Assembly: GCA_032871835.1 (NCBI GenBank)
Contig: CM065300.1
Span: 114,201,088-114,265,087 of the forward strand
Length of the DNA stretch: 64,000 nucleotides
Direction: 5' to 3'
Source of the DNA: Dipteronia dyeriana
Lineage: Eukaryota; Streptophyta; Magnoliopsida; Sapindales; Sapindaceae
Part shown: one piece after another, positions 9,462 through 20,849 of the stretch
How the letters are laid out: every line of letters starts with the position of its first letter
How positions within the stretch are numbered: position 1 is the stretch's first letter
The notes under the pieces: model-generated
What the model was told of the DNA's origin: nothing
The model's input: only the letters and a program-made list of their open reading frames with translations
Databases searched by the model: none
Translations under genes and position numbers: made by a program

Positions 9462-12063
9462 TGTTAGGCTTTAGTTTGTGTTGGCATTAATTCCATATCA
9501 AAATAATATTTTCCTTGTAATGACTTAGTTGTTTAGGTTCATGATGATTCAAGCTTCAAGGAAGAAGAAACAACAAGTCAAAGCAAGTTCTAAGTCTTCA
9601 AAGAGAAAGGATGCAATTTGGTTCTACAAAGGTATACTAAGACCTTATCTTTCTCTTACAAGGCTTAGGCACACACACATATCATACATTTGTGTCCCTG
9701 CAACATTGTGCACCATTATAGACACACACATACAATTCATTCATATGTGTCCCTGCATCGTTGTGCATCATGTATAACACATTCACACACTTAAAGATGA
9801 ATGCTCATGCATTGGTTTGGAAATAACATGTTTTGGAATATGCATGATTGGAAACTATCTCTATGTAGTTTGCATTCTAGTGTGAATTGTGTTTGTGTGT
9901 GTATATGTTTGTATAACATGGATATTGAACTTACATTTAGTGTTAAATCATTCTTGATTGTTTTTCGGTCATTTCGGTTTCACATACTATTGATTTCAAG
10001 TTCAAAGTCAAAAGATACTACACTTTCAACTCATGTTTCATACATTGTCTTCGTCTTCGTATATCTAGTCTAATTATTATTTTCTGGGTTGAGTATCTAT
10101 ATTTCCATGTCCGTGTGAGAGTTACGGTTTGTAATCCGCAAACAGATTTGAATTCTAAGTTGGAAGGCGGGAGAACAGTCGAAGAACGTGAAGGGAGCGC
10201 GAGGGATTGCACCATGGCCAAAAGGCCATGAAGGTGTGCAAGCCCGAGATGGCGCGTGGCCATCTCGGCCGCACAACCTTGCTGCCCCGAGATGCCCACG
10301 CGCCATCTCGTTAGAGCACTTCCAAAGGAGGGCAAATTGGTCTTTTCATCTTTCATTCTTATCCCTCTCTTTATAATTCTTTTCCCTCTCACATTTCATT
10401 CTAAGAAGAAATTCAAATTAAGTGTGCAGAATTTTCTCTCTAAATTTTCTCACCTTACAAACACCATAACCTCTTCATTTGAACTCCGATTTGAGTGATT
10501 TGAAGTTGAGAGTGTTCATCTATTCATCTTCCATCTTTTCTCTGAATGTTTGAGTTTATTTTGCTACTTTTTTTGGTGTCTAATTATACAAAAACGGGAC
10601 TGCACCTAGATCAACTAAGGTATTGATTTTCTCTCTAAGTTTTCTTTTAAAACTTGGTCAATTGCCTTGGGTTTTCTTCTTCTACATATATTTGTATATT
10701 GTGAGTGTTTTAATTTGTGTTTTGAACACTTTCGAAGCTAGATTGAATTTAAATTGAAACCATACATGTTGAGTTAGGTTTTGATTTTGCCTATGTTATC
10801 ACATGTTTGGGATTGTATTGTGCTAGCTTTGATTGTAGGACTATTTTGTGATCTTTGATTAATTGATTTTGAGATAAATAGTTCTTTACATGTATTAGGC
10901 TCTCTTGGCCGAAATTCTCACATAATACATGTGTTTATGTTCTTTTGAGCTATTCATGTGATTTGTTGAATCTATGATTAGGAATATGCTCTAGAACTTA
11001 TGCTTAGATCTATTTGACTTTGTCATATGATTTTAGCATGTTTTAGGTTTTTGTGATTTAAACTTGATCTTGTGATTTGTTGATCATATCTTGCGATTCA
11101 AGTTTAGATATATGCATGAATCTAGTTTGTGATTAATGTTGAACATATTTTACATGATCTAGATTGACTACTCATGCATGATTAACTAAACTATATGTGA
11201 TTTGTGCATTCATGCTCATGTCTAGTATTTTCCATAGGATGTGTTGATCATAGCATTCTATGTTGCGTGCTTGTTTGCGTTTTGCATTCATGATCACCTA
11301 TATGCCTTGTGAGAAGAAAGTCTTGACAATAGGTGTGAGACCTATGGTGTTGAGCAAGAAGTATTGGCAAGATGTGTGAAGCCTCAGATTGTCGAGCAAT
11401 GAAGTCTTGGCTAGATGTGTGAAGCCTTGGATAGTCGAGCAAGAAGTCTTGCCTAGAGTTGGGAGAACTCGGATAGGTGAGCAAGGAAGTCTTGACTAGA
11501 GTCGGGAAGACTCGGATAGTTGAGCAAGAAGTCTTGCCTTGGGTTGTGAAGATCCGGATAAGGTGAGCAAGGAAGCTTGACAAGAGGTGTGAAGCCTCGG
11601 ATTGTTGAGCATAGGGCGGTAACTTCTAGAGTAGGATATGAGGGTAGTTTCTATTTGAAGAGGTCACTTGAGAGATTGTACTTGTCTTATCTACTAGTGG
11701 ATTTTGTTTGTCGGTGGCTGCTAGCCCATGCATGTTTCCTCTTAGGAGGTTTACCACGTTATATCTTGTGTCAACTTTTCTCTATCCTTATATCTTTAAT
11801 ATTAGTATTGTGGATATAACGTTTTATGTACGTTGACTTCCTTTCTATGAAATTGATTGTATATGTATTACAATTACTTGTTTGTATCACATTTTACTTG
11901 TGTTTTATATATTGATTAATTGTCTTTTATTAATATATATTGTGATACAAGTAATCTAGAGGGACAAACTTTTGTTTGTTTCTAAGGAGTCGAAAAAGGT
12001 GTCTAACCTATTCATCCCCCCCTCTAGGTTAGCCTTGAGCATTTAACCGTGATTGTATTTTCA
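9462..12063 (+). repeat. 3' LTR of the Sirevirus-like element
   Basis: TGTTAGG to TTTTCA, 2602 bp, colinear with 1498-4112 with scattered substitutions and small indels. It shares the hairpin cluster (10205-10310) and the 42-bp repeats (about 11306-11615). The differences imply the insertion is not very recent; a counted divergence would date it. Confidence 0.92.
10205..10310 (+). promoter_or_regulatory. Hairpin cluster in Sirevirus 3' LTR
   Basis: Equivalent of 2263-2361: a CATGGCC/GGCCATG hairpin with AAAA loop; a second with arms CCGAGATGGC/GCCATCTCGG at 10244-10268; and a third with arms CGAGATG and CATCTCG at 10288-10310, better preserved here than in the 5' LTR. Confidence 0.6.
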
Positions 12064-12068
12064 GCTTA
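12064..12068. repeat. target-site duplication GCTTA (right)
   Basis: Second copy of GCTTA; the copia gag sequence resumes directly from it. Confidence 0.93.
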
Positions 12069-12620
12069 ATGAGCTCACTACCTTTGAGTCCTTGACTAAG
12101 GACAACAAGGGTAAGACCAGTGGGGCAAATGTTGCCGAACCATCTTCCTACTCTAATAATAAGAAGAGAAAGAGGTCTACTGGGAAGGCGAAGGGTAAGC
12201 CCAAACCCAAGAAAGCCCAAAGCAAGAAGAAGTCCAAGAAAAGTAAATATGATTTACTTGTTCTTGAGTCGTGTTTAGTGGAAGATGATTCTTCACCCTG
12301 GATAGGTTATTCGGGGATCACTAACCATGTTTGTTCTTTTCTACAATGGACTGATTCTTAGACACAGCTAAAGGAGCAAGCCTTCTTAATGAGTGTGTGG
12401 TCAGGGGGTGTCATGTCGGCACGAGCAGTGGGCGTAATAAGATTACATTTTTGTAATAATTATATATTGTTGGACAATGTATTTTATATTCCTGGATTTA
12501 TACGGAATTTGATTTCTGTTTCTAAGTTGTTAGAACAAAAATATTCTGTTTCTTTTAATAATAAGTCTGTTATTATTGGAAAGAATGGTCTGAATATTTG
12601 TTAAGGAATTAATGAAAACA
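12069..12620 (+). pseudogene. copia gag C-terminus and protease region
   Basis: Continues the split gag with a lysine-rich tail (KKRKRSTGKAKGKPKPKKAQ) and then the retroviral-type aspartic protease that cleaves the polyprotein. The active-site motif, normally DSGATNH, reads YSGITNH: the catalytic aspartate codon at 12308-12310 is TAT (Tyr). The hydrophobic core LLDNVFYIPGFIRNLISVSKL follows at 12469-12530, as expected for copia protease. Stops at 12359-12361 and 12602-12604 break the frame. Confidence 0.8.
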
Positions 12621-12622
12621 AT

Positions 12623-13680
12623 TTGTATGTGTTAAGACCGTTAATACTTACTACACTGCTCAACGCCGAAATGTTTAAGGTTGAAAAACCAAAAACTAAA
12701 CGACATAAGATTTCTCCAAATAATGACACGTATCTCTGGCATCTAAGGCTTGGTCATATGAACCTTGATCGGATAGACAGACTAGTAAAAGGCGAACCTT
12801 TAAGTGAGTTAAAGATTGACACCTTACCTGTCTGCGAATCTTGTTTGGAAGGTAAGATGACTAAGAGACATTTTACTGGAAAAGGGCTTAGAGCTAAAGA
12901 ACCGCTAGAGCTTATATATACAGACGTCTGTGAACCGATGAATGTTAAAGCTATGGGTGGTTATGAGTATTATGTCACCTTTATAGATGACTACTCAAGA
13001 TACGGATACGTCTACCTAATGTAATGGAAATCAGAAACATTTGAAATGTTCAAAGAATTCCGAGCTGAAGTTGCGAATCAATTAGGTAGGACTATCAAGT
13101 CACTACGATCGGATCGTGGATGTAAGTACCTTGACCAAGAGTTTGAAGACTTCTTCGTCGAGCATGGGATAGTTTCCCAACTCATAGCATCCGGTACAAC
13201 TCAGCAAAATGGTGTAGCGGAGAGGAGAAATAAAACCCTGATGGAAATGGTGAGATCTATGATTAGTTTCTCATCATTACCAAATTCCTTTTTGGGATAT
13301 GCGTTACAAGCAACGGCATACATTTTGAATGTAGTGCATTCAAAATCTGTTCCTAAGACTCTTCTAGAGTTGTAGAATGGTCGTAAAACTAGTTTACGAC
13401 ATTTCCGTATATGGGGGTGTCTAGCACACGTGCTGAAGAACATAACTGGAAAGCTAGACTATAAGTCTATGGTCTACTTGTTTGTAGGATACTCTAAGGA
13501 GACCAGATGTGGACACTTCTATAGTCCCGAAGATAACAAAGTATTTGTATCAACAAATGCAACGTTTCTTGAGGACGGTTATATTAGTGACCATAAATAT
13601 CATTCTAAGATTGTATTGAATGAGTTGAAGCCTGGTGAGACTAGTGCTTCATCAACAAGAGTTATTGATCCATAAACATC
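12623..13680 (+). pseudogene. copia integrase (broken)
   Basis: Integrase inserts element cDNA into host DNA. The pre-integrase zinc domain is visible as HLRLGHMN and CESC (about 12739-12847). The catalytic triad appears intact: Asp at 12923-12925 (TDV), Asp at 13112-13114 (SDR) and Glu at 13220-13222 (GVAERRN). The C-terminal part has GYSKETRCGHFYSPEDN. Stops occur at 13022-13024 and 13373-13375; the second replaces the tryptophan of an LWNGRK-type motif. Confidence 0.87.
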
Positions 13681-13690
13681 TGAGAGTCAG

Positions 13691-14670
13691 ATGGTTCCTG
13701 ATCAGGATACACTACCACCTAGACGTAGTGAGAGGGTGGTTGTGACACAACCTGAACGCTATTTAGGTATAGGTAAGGGACAAGGTGTTGTCTCTACTAA
13801 TAGTGTGGATGATCCATTGACATTTAAGAATGCAATGGAAGATCTTGATAAAGAGGACTTGCTTAAAGCCATGAATCTCGAGATGGAATCCATGTACTCT
13901 AAGTCAGTCTGGGATCTTGTAGACTTACTGGATGGGGTAAAATCTACAGGAGAAAGAGAGGAGTAGATAGGAAGGTAGAGACCTTCAAAGCAAGGCTAGT
14001 GACCGAGGGTTATACCCAGAAAGAGGGGGTCGATTATAAAGAGACCTTCTCGCCAATATCCATTTTTAAGTCTATTAGGATTCTCTTATCCATTGCTGCC
14101 TATTTCGATTATGAAATTTGGCAAACGGATGTCAATATTGCATTCTTGAATGACAATCTTGATGAGAGCATCTATATGATGCAACTAGAGGGATTTGTGT
14201 CTCTAGATCAAGAGAAAAAGGTTTGCAAGCTGCAAAGGTCCATCTATGGACTTAAGCAAGCATCTAGATCTTGGAACATTAGGTTTGATGATGTGATCAA
14301 AACCTATGGCTTCGAGCAGAACGTCGATGAGCTTTGTGTCTACAAGTGCATCATTGATAAAAAAAGGTAGCTTTCTTGGTCTTATACGTAGATGATATCC
14401 TACTCATTCAGAATAAAAGTGGGAGTGTTGTCTGATGTAAAGGGCTGACTGGTTAGCCAATTCCAAATGAAAGATTTGGGAGAGACGAGTTATGTTCTAG
14501 GGATCCAACTTATAAGGGATAATAATAACAAACTCATAGCATTGTCTCAAGCATCATATATCGATAAGATTCTTGTGCGATTTTTGATGCAAAACTCCAA
14601 GAAAGGTAATTTACCTTCTAGGCATGAAGTTCAATTGTCTAAGGAACAATGTCCTAAGACACCTTAAGAA
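13691..14670 (+). pseudogene. copia reverse transcriptase (broken)
   Basis: Copia RT follows integrase. KARLVTEGYTQKEGVDYKETFSP-type motifs are split around 13990; DVNIAFLND and SIYGLKQASRSWN follow at 14130-14280. The catalytic YVDD is intact at 14385-14396 but in another frame, after a frameshift near 14370. DLGETSYVLGIQL lies at 14467. Frameshifts near 13960 and 14370-14460 and a stop near 14665 inactivate it. Confidence 0.87.
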
Positions 14671-14679
14671 GTTGAGGAT

Positions 14680-15358
14680 ATGAGACGTGTACCCAATGCA
14701 TCGGCACTAGGTAGTCTCATGTATGCTATGTTAGGCATGAGACTGGACATCTGCTATGCAGTGGGAGTAGTTATTAGATGCCAGTCCAACCCAAGATTGG
14801 ATCATTGGGTTGCTGTCAAGACAATTCTCAAGTATCTTCAGAGAACGAGAGACTATGCTAGTGTATTATGGGCAGGATTTGATCCCGTTAGGATACACAG
14901 ATTCTGATTTTCAGTCAGATAGGAATTCTAGAAAATCCACGTCTGGATCAGTATTCACCCTGGGTGGTGGAGCCATTGTGTGGAGAAGTATCAAGCAATC
15001 TTGCATTGCTGACTCCACCATAGAAGCCGAATATGTAGCTGCTAAAGAGGCTGTTTGACTCTATAAGTTCTTGAGTGATCTGGAAGTTGTTCCAGACCTG
15101 GATAAGCTCATTATACTTTATTGTGATAACAATGGTGTTGTGGCTAATTCCAAAGAACCAAGAAGCCACAAGAGAGGGAAACATATAGAGAGAAAGTATC
15201 ATCTCATTAGAGAGATAATGCAGAGAGGAGATGTGATCGTCACAAAAATAGCTTCACAAGAAAATCATGCTGATCCATTTACACAGACCTTACCGGCTAA
15301 AGTGTTTTCGGGTCACCTAGATGGTCTAGGGTTACGAGACATGCCTCACATGCTTTAG
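14680..15358 (+). pseudogene. copia RNase H (frameshifted)
   Basis: RNase H degrades the RNA strand during reverse transcription. ASALGSLMYAMLGMRLDICYAVGV at 14680-14780 is the RT-RNase H connection. GYTDSDFQSDRNSRKSTSG and TIEAEYVAAKEA are in a second frame (14870-15058), and YCDNNGVVANSKEP and GKHIERKYHLIREI in a third (15071-15358). The terminal TAG ends the polyprotein 14 bases before the LTR. Confidence 0.85.
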
Positions 15359-15360
15359 TG

Positions 15361-15372
15361 CAAGTGGGAGAT
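15361..15372 (+). promoter_or_regulatory. copia polypurine tract
   Basis: CAAGTGGGAGAT immediately precedes the TG of the 3' LTR. Confidence 0.8.
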
Positions 15373-16826
15373 TGTTGGTGGTTTATGCCCTAAAAATATA
15401 ATTTGTAAATGGATTTATGAAATAAATAAAAAGAAAAGTTCAATTCATTCTTGTTATGTTATTTATTTTATAAACTTGTGCATATATTTAACATCCAAGA
15501 TTGCCAGATGTAATCTCGAACTGTGTATATGAGTGTCATATATGGATGGATACAGTAAGAGACGTGCAAACTAAAGAGTCCATATATAGCAAATAAAGTT
15601 GGGTATTTTATTCATGGTTAATCTATAGCTGCGGTCCATTCCGTAATGTACGATGATTCTATCCTGAATCATTCATATGAGATATGAGAATTGAGGCACC
15701 TTGTATGATGTGATCATATAGGATTGGGTCATGATCTATATGAATCTCTCACCAAGATCAGTTTACCGATGTGATTCATATATATCAACTAATGATGGCT
15801 ATATATGGGTGATCTTAATTCTGAGTGTTTTATCGACTCCTTCAGGTTAGATCGTGGTCTTTGATATACCATGGGTAAGGTCGGATGCAGTTCCCGATCA
15901 ATATGCTCCGTAAGTTGAGATTACGGTTTGGCTTGTGGCTGGGAAGGTTTGTACACAATAGTGGAATCCACTCTTTCTCCTGAGAAGTAGATGATAGTTC
16001 CCTTAAGGGTTGATTCGGGGCTTGGACAATATGAGCGCTCTCTTAATTCCATGAGGAAATAGGATTTATTATCCATTAGAGAATCAACGGTACTTAAAGG
16101 ATATATGTAATAAGAGGGGTATAACAGATATTATGACCCAACTCTAATTATGAACTATTGTGGAGGATCACACCATATGTAATAGCTATATTGATGGACA
16201 CCAAGTTGTATCGGTCTGTGTAAAAGCGTCTACAGTTGATATAGTGCAACTTCCGATTTTTAGTGGAATAACACCGGAGTTAATAATCAAGGAATATTAA
16301 TTAAAGAGTTTAATTAATGATTCCGAAGATTAATGAAGCTCAAAATACTGTGGGTCCATTAAGTCCCCTTGCTATCCCGATCGATTTAGGTAACAAGGGT
16401 CACGGTGGTTCACGGTTAATTAATTGGATTGTCCAATTAATTGTGTTACAAAAGTGACACGTATATATTCGAAAATTAATTGAATAATGAGATTATTTAA
16501 TTAATGAATGTTAATAGTAATATTAATTAAATAATTAGATTATTTAATTATATTTATGAATTATTAATTAACTATTACTTGGAGGGTGTTAATTGATATA
16601 TGGATTTAGGTGAACATAAAATAATAGGATTATTTTATTTTACTAAATCATTTATCTAAGTATTTGAATTTAAGCTTAAATTTAAAATACTTATTATCAC
16701 TTTTAATATATTAGATATATTTGAAAAGAATAATTAAAAGATATATATCAATTATAATACAAGAGATTGCACTTGATGTAAATTGGTGTGTGCACATATA
16801 TACATGTTTGTATAGGATACAAACAA

Positions 16827-16868
<42 letters not shown>

Positions 16869-17532
16869 CGCTAGAAGTAAGTTTTGGAGAGATATATAGA
16901 TATTGCGTAAAGTTATCAAGAAGAAAAGTTGAAGAAAAAAAAAGTTTTTTTTTGGTTTTGACTTTGAAAAAGTAACGCAGAGGCATATTTTTTTTTAAAA
17001 AGAAAAGTTCTTTTCTATGTTAACAAAAGATCTGACGTTAGAAAATATATATTTATATATATATATTTGATATATATTGTTTTTTAAAAAGAGGGAACCA
17101 CATCTATCAATATAAGTTTTGCATGAGATACAATTTATGTGGGTGTGAAATCAATACACCAAATTGAGAAGAAAGAGTTTCTTTAAGTATTTCTCTACAT
17201 TCTCCATTCAAGTTCATGAGACCGTGACGCGTCCACACACAGTTACCAGTCCCGGGAGATAACGAGGAAGATCAAGTGGTTCAGACAGGAACATATCGTA
17301 AAGTGAAGGAGCTTCCAAACATTGGTAAGATTGGTTCAGACAAGAGCATAACGTAAAGTGAAAGAGCCTCCAAACGTTGGTATGTTCTTCTGATTTTATT
17401 GATTACAAATTCCTGTGTATACATATTGTATGTATTAGTTCCAAAAGTTCACTAGTCCTAGATACAGATATGATCTGTATAAAATTTTTAAAACCTAGTT
17501 TCGCTGTGTAACCGGTGAACGGGGGTTCAACA
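15373..17532 (+). repeat. copia 3' LTR
   Basis: Starts TGTTGGTGGTTTATGCCC, related to LTR starts at 47028 (plus) and 50521 (minus, reversed). It ends near GGGGTTCAACA at 17532, where Tat antisense-ORF coding sequence begins. About 2.16 kb, with an (AT)17 microsatellite. The right end is judged from the adjoining sequence, without a checkable duplication. Confidence 0.75.
16829..16862. repeat. (AT)17 microsatellite
   Basis: Uninterrupted AT dinucleotide run inside the copia 3' LTR. Confidence 0.95.
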
Positions 17533-17599
17533 TTTCCATCAAGCGACTCTGCACCTTTTATAATAATGGAGTCTTTGTGAGTGCTCAAAATTATCCGTC

Positions 17600-18656
17600 T
17601 CATTCCAATCTTTTCGATCAGGATTAACCCACATACTTCTTTTCTTGCATGTTGTGAATAATTTTCTTTGGATTTGAAGACCCAAGATTGGTTGAATCAG
17701 AAAGTTGCTCACCTGACAATTGAGCTCATTGAGAAGACTAAAGTGCTCAGGTCCCCATCGGCTGGTGAGTCCAAGGAAAAACAAGCGTTTTAAGAGAAGT
17801 TAAAGAAGAGTGACGCGACTGAGGTTGCTCTTAGGAGATCATTGGCTAATGATGATACCGGAGCTTCTATGGCTACTGAAAATGTTGTTGACCTTACCAC
17901 AAAGAATGGTCAATTGGCAACAAATATAGCCAAGGTTGAGCAGAGATGTGTTGAATTAGAGCAAAAGTTCACCATAGCAGATAAGGCAATTGCTAATCGT
18001 GAGGCAGAGACTTACATTACTAAAGAGACCTTAGCGGCTTCTCAACATTCGATGCTCATGGCCCAACAAAAGTCTGAGGAAGCCAAACTGTATTATAAGA
18101 TATTGGCCAAAGACTTGAAACAACAGCATGACAGTATGAAAGTGCTTTCTGAGGAGGCCAAACTGGCTCGAGAGATCCAACATGTTGATTGATTTAAAAG
18201 ATCTCTGACTTTTGACTCCCTTATGTTTTGGGAATTAGAGCAGGGGCTTGCCATCTATTTCTTTTTTGGTAAGTATCGAACCTGTCCTTTCATTCGACGG
18301 AGGTGGGATACAAAGATCAATGTCTACAAAGCTGAATCCCTAGAGGCCATAAAGAATCAGAGAATGACGTGGAGGGCTTACTGCAAACCGATCGGCAAAG
18401 AGCCTCATCCTATGCATCTAGAGTTGCCCTCCAAGACTTTCCTCCTAACATTTCATGCTGATGAAATGTTGACGTCTTAGGTAACGAAATTGATGTTGGG
18501 CCTTCTCCTGACAAATATTATTCTACCTTTCTGGACAATGACCCCGACGACATCAGTTTGCTTAAGTTCCCAAATCTGAGCAAGGGCTACAAAGATGAAG
18601 ACCGACCTCCTAGTGATTCCGGACTTGGTGGTCCCTTGGGTGCATCTAAGGCCTGA
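17600..18656 (+). pseudogene. Antisense ORF (aORF) of the Tat element, C-terminal part
   Basis: Runs opposite to the Tat pol genes. Reading plus, KVAHLTIELIEKTKVLRSPS precedes a strongly predicted coiled coil (17842-18192, heptad-like with many E, K, A, L). Next come RRRWDTKINVYKAESLEAIK and HLELPSK segments (18290-18430). After a shift near 18470 an acidic proline-rich tail (PSDSGLGGPLGASKA) ends at TGA 18656. The same segments occur at 57024-57475 inside the other Tat element, again antisense, ending in SKA and stop. The coiled coil resembles the C-terminal region of plant putative gypsy-type transposon proteins; function is unknown. Stops near 17810 and 18192 break it. Confidence 0.65.
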
Positions 18657-19780
18657 GCCTACTATACTTTTCCTTGTTAACTAAATTCCTCTATTTTTTA
18701 TCTGTTTTCTATAAGAATTTTACGTAAAAGATCTTACAAGTATAATACAATCTTTATTGTTGGCTACATTTTGTCTTTATTATTGCACTAAGCTGAGTGA
18801 CTCACCTACCCTTACTTGGCCGGATTACTGAGCGATTAGTATAGGGCTTAAGTCGCTCATTGGGTTAAAATATGTACTTAACAATTTTGGATAATAAAAT
18901 GACTAATTGCTCTCATCATTTTAATTTAATGAATTGTCCTGAGGGCATTTCAAGGAACTGATCTTGTTGCCAATTAACCATCTATAGCTCGGTCAGTTAT
19001 TTCACTAACCGATATTCTTTTACCTGGTTAGTAATTCATTAGCCGACCGTTTCTTGACCCAATCAGTTATCTTATCAACCGATTGAACTTGGTCTGACCT
19101 ATTGCCTTCTTAACCCGACCGGTTATCTCACCAACCGATCATCTCTGATTGGGTACGCGAATAATCTCGAATTTTAAACAATTAGTGTCCTTTTAACTGA
19201 CCATTCGCATGACATCTAATTTATAGACTCTTGTCTTATATCTGGCAACTAAATCACTGGGACATCTCTTATTAGTCTATTGCTCAAGATTTACTGTAAT
19301 AAGGATGTTCTATATCACACTGTCTTAGTTTAATATGGCTCAATATCTTTAAAATTGGCATTTAAGTCTGAGTGTTTCATTACCTCGTTCAACTTTCTGC
19401 ACATCCCACCAGGTATCTGCAACCTAAAAGCGCTCTAATAATACTTTTGTATACCTAGTTAGTTTCGGTGACTATGCATTGTTTTTATGACATCTCATTT
19501 TTCCCCCTCACTAGGCCCCCCGAGTACCTATTGAGCATTAGCAATCTCAGGTACTTCGAGCTTATTTTGTAAACGAAGACAAATTTAGAACACTTTGCTC
19601 GGTGTTTTGAAATTTTTCCTCGAAGGGATTTTTATTGATAACTTCAATCAAAATACTAAGAAAGGGTAATGATTGATTAGGAAGATATAATCAAAACTCA
19701 TGCCGATTCTAATTTTTAACTACGAAAGCGACAAAGTAACAGAAAGAAAAAAAAACCTTTATAGATAAAACATCTTTAAA
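18657..19780 (-). repeat. Tat spacer with degenerate ~35-bp repeats
   Basis: Non-coding spacer between the antisense ORF and the end of pol. At about 18970-19150 it holds imperfect repeats built on GGTCAGTTATTTCACTAACC and ACCAACCGATC, the reverse complement of the 35-bp GATCGAGTTAAAG array at 56480-56740. I see no gene here. Confidence 0.6.
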
Positions 19781-19786
19781 TACTGG

Positions 19787-20390
19787 GTGTTGCATGGTCA
19801 AGGAAAATCTCCTCAAGTGCTTGGGTGGCTGTCTGATATCGTTCGCGATCCTTTGGCAAGTTTTACACTTCTTTACCATTTATTGTGCATCTTGGAACAA
19901 GGTTGGCTAATAAAAACCTTGTCTAAGGGTCTTATGAGCCAAACTTTTACCCCTAGTGTGATTTCCACACACCCCACTATGTATACTCAACAGAATCTTG
20001 CTGGCTTCAACCGAGCCTACACACCTTTATAAGGCTTTTGAGAACCCGCCCTTATAAAGTTCTCCTTTTACCATTGAATACCAGACAACCTAATACCTGA
20101 TACATTTTGCTTCAAATAGGTCTTCAAGGAGTGCCGCCTTCCAGGTATTCTCTTATCATGGTCATCCAGACGACTTGCCCTTCTTCAATTACCTCAATCA
20201 TCAACTCTTCTTTGATGTTGGGCTTCCTGAGATGGGCTATCGGGATTGTCTTAGACCAGATGTCAGTGGTTGTTGATGCCAATATTGATAAAATGTCAGC
20301 CTTCTAATTATACTCTCTCAGGATCTCAGTGTTTCTATAAGTCTTGAATCTTCCAAGTTAAACCTTAGCTATCTCTAGTAAAGTTGTTAT
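19787..20390 (-). pseudogene. Tat integrase, N-terminal remnant
   Basis: Minus-strand translation across about 20110-19787 resembles the gypsy pre-integrase zinc region, and the equivalent region of the plus-strand Tat element at 52040-52200 aligns with it. The catalytic core is not recognisable, so integrase is truncated near 19780. Stops interrupt the remnant. Confidence 0.6.
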
Positions 20391-20840
20391 ATTATTGTCC
20401 TTTGCCTAGTATTCATCCAAAACATGGTTGACCATGACTTGTGAATCACTGAATATTTCTAGCTCATCCGTATCCAGGGATGTGTAAACCCTGAGTTCAA
20501 CCAGCATCGCCTCATATTCATCCCTGTTGGTTATGACTTTGAAGTCAAACCGTAAGGCACACTCTACTTGATCACCTTCCGGGGTAGATATCACTATGCA
20601 GTCTATGTATGCCCCGCTGCCTACGTGTTTGATGATCCATCAACACATAATTGCCAATGGAAAGTCTGTCTTTCCTTTTCTCCTAGCATTCTAATTACTT
20701 CACTGTTTGGTTCAGTGAACTCGGTGATAAAGTCTGCCACTAGATGTCCCTTGATTGAAGCCCTTGACAAATATATGATATTGAATTCGCTTAACTCAGC
20801 CGCCCATTTAGTCATCTCCATGATACTTATGGCTTAGACA
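20391..20840 (-). pseudogene. Tat second (archaeal-type) RNase H
   Basis: MTKWAAELSEFNI marks the end of the first RNase H/connection, with VADFITEF nearby; WQLCVDGSSNT gives the first Asp region. NRDEYEAMLVELRV holds the Glu motif and LEIFSDSQVMVNHVLDEY the SDS motif (20460-20410). This order is typical of the additional RNase H of Tat elements. One or more stops interrupt it. Confidence 0.75.
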
Positions 20841-20849
20841 AGATTTGTT

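Larger units (their letters stand above)
1498..12063 (+). mobile_element. Complete but pol-less Sirevirus-like copia element
   Basis: A 10566-bp element with two LTRs of 2615 and 2602 bp, a tRNA-Met-type primer site, a gag frame, a downstream plant-transposon-domain frame, purine tracts and a GCTTA duplication. The Gag sequence (PPLL-x-GTNY-x2-W start, two zinc-knuckle regions), the G-rich tracts near the 3' end and a coding region at the env position point to the Sirevirus (SIRE/Maximus) lineage of copia. No protease, integrase, RT or RNase H is recognisable between 6252 and 7932, so it would depend on other elements. Lineage rests on motif recognition, not on a tree. Confidence 0.88.
1..17532 (+). 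mobile_element. Ty1/copia retrotransposon, 5' end off-window, split by a nested Sirevirus
   Basis: The element runs from the left edge to its 3' LTR end. Its gag is cut at 1497 and resumes at 12069 after an inserted element with a GCTTA duplication. Order after the insertion is gag end, protease, integrase, reverse transcriptase, RNase H, polypurine tract, LTR, which is the Ty1/copia order (integrase before RT). It carries many stops and frameshifts and must be inactive. The 3' LTR abuts Tat antisense-ORF sequence at 17533, so the copia probably inserted into the Tat element. The matching left flank lies outside the window, so its target duplication (predicted TTTCC) cannot be checked here. 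Confidence 0.85.
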
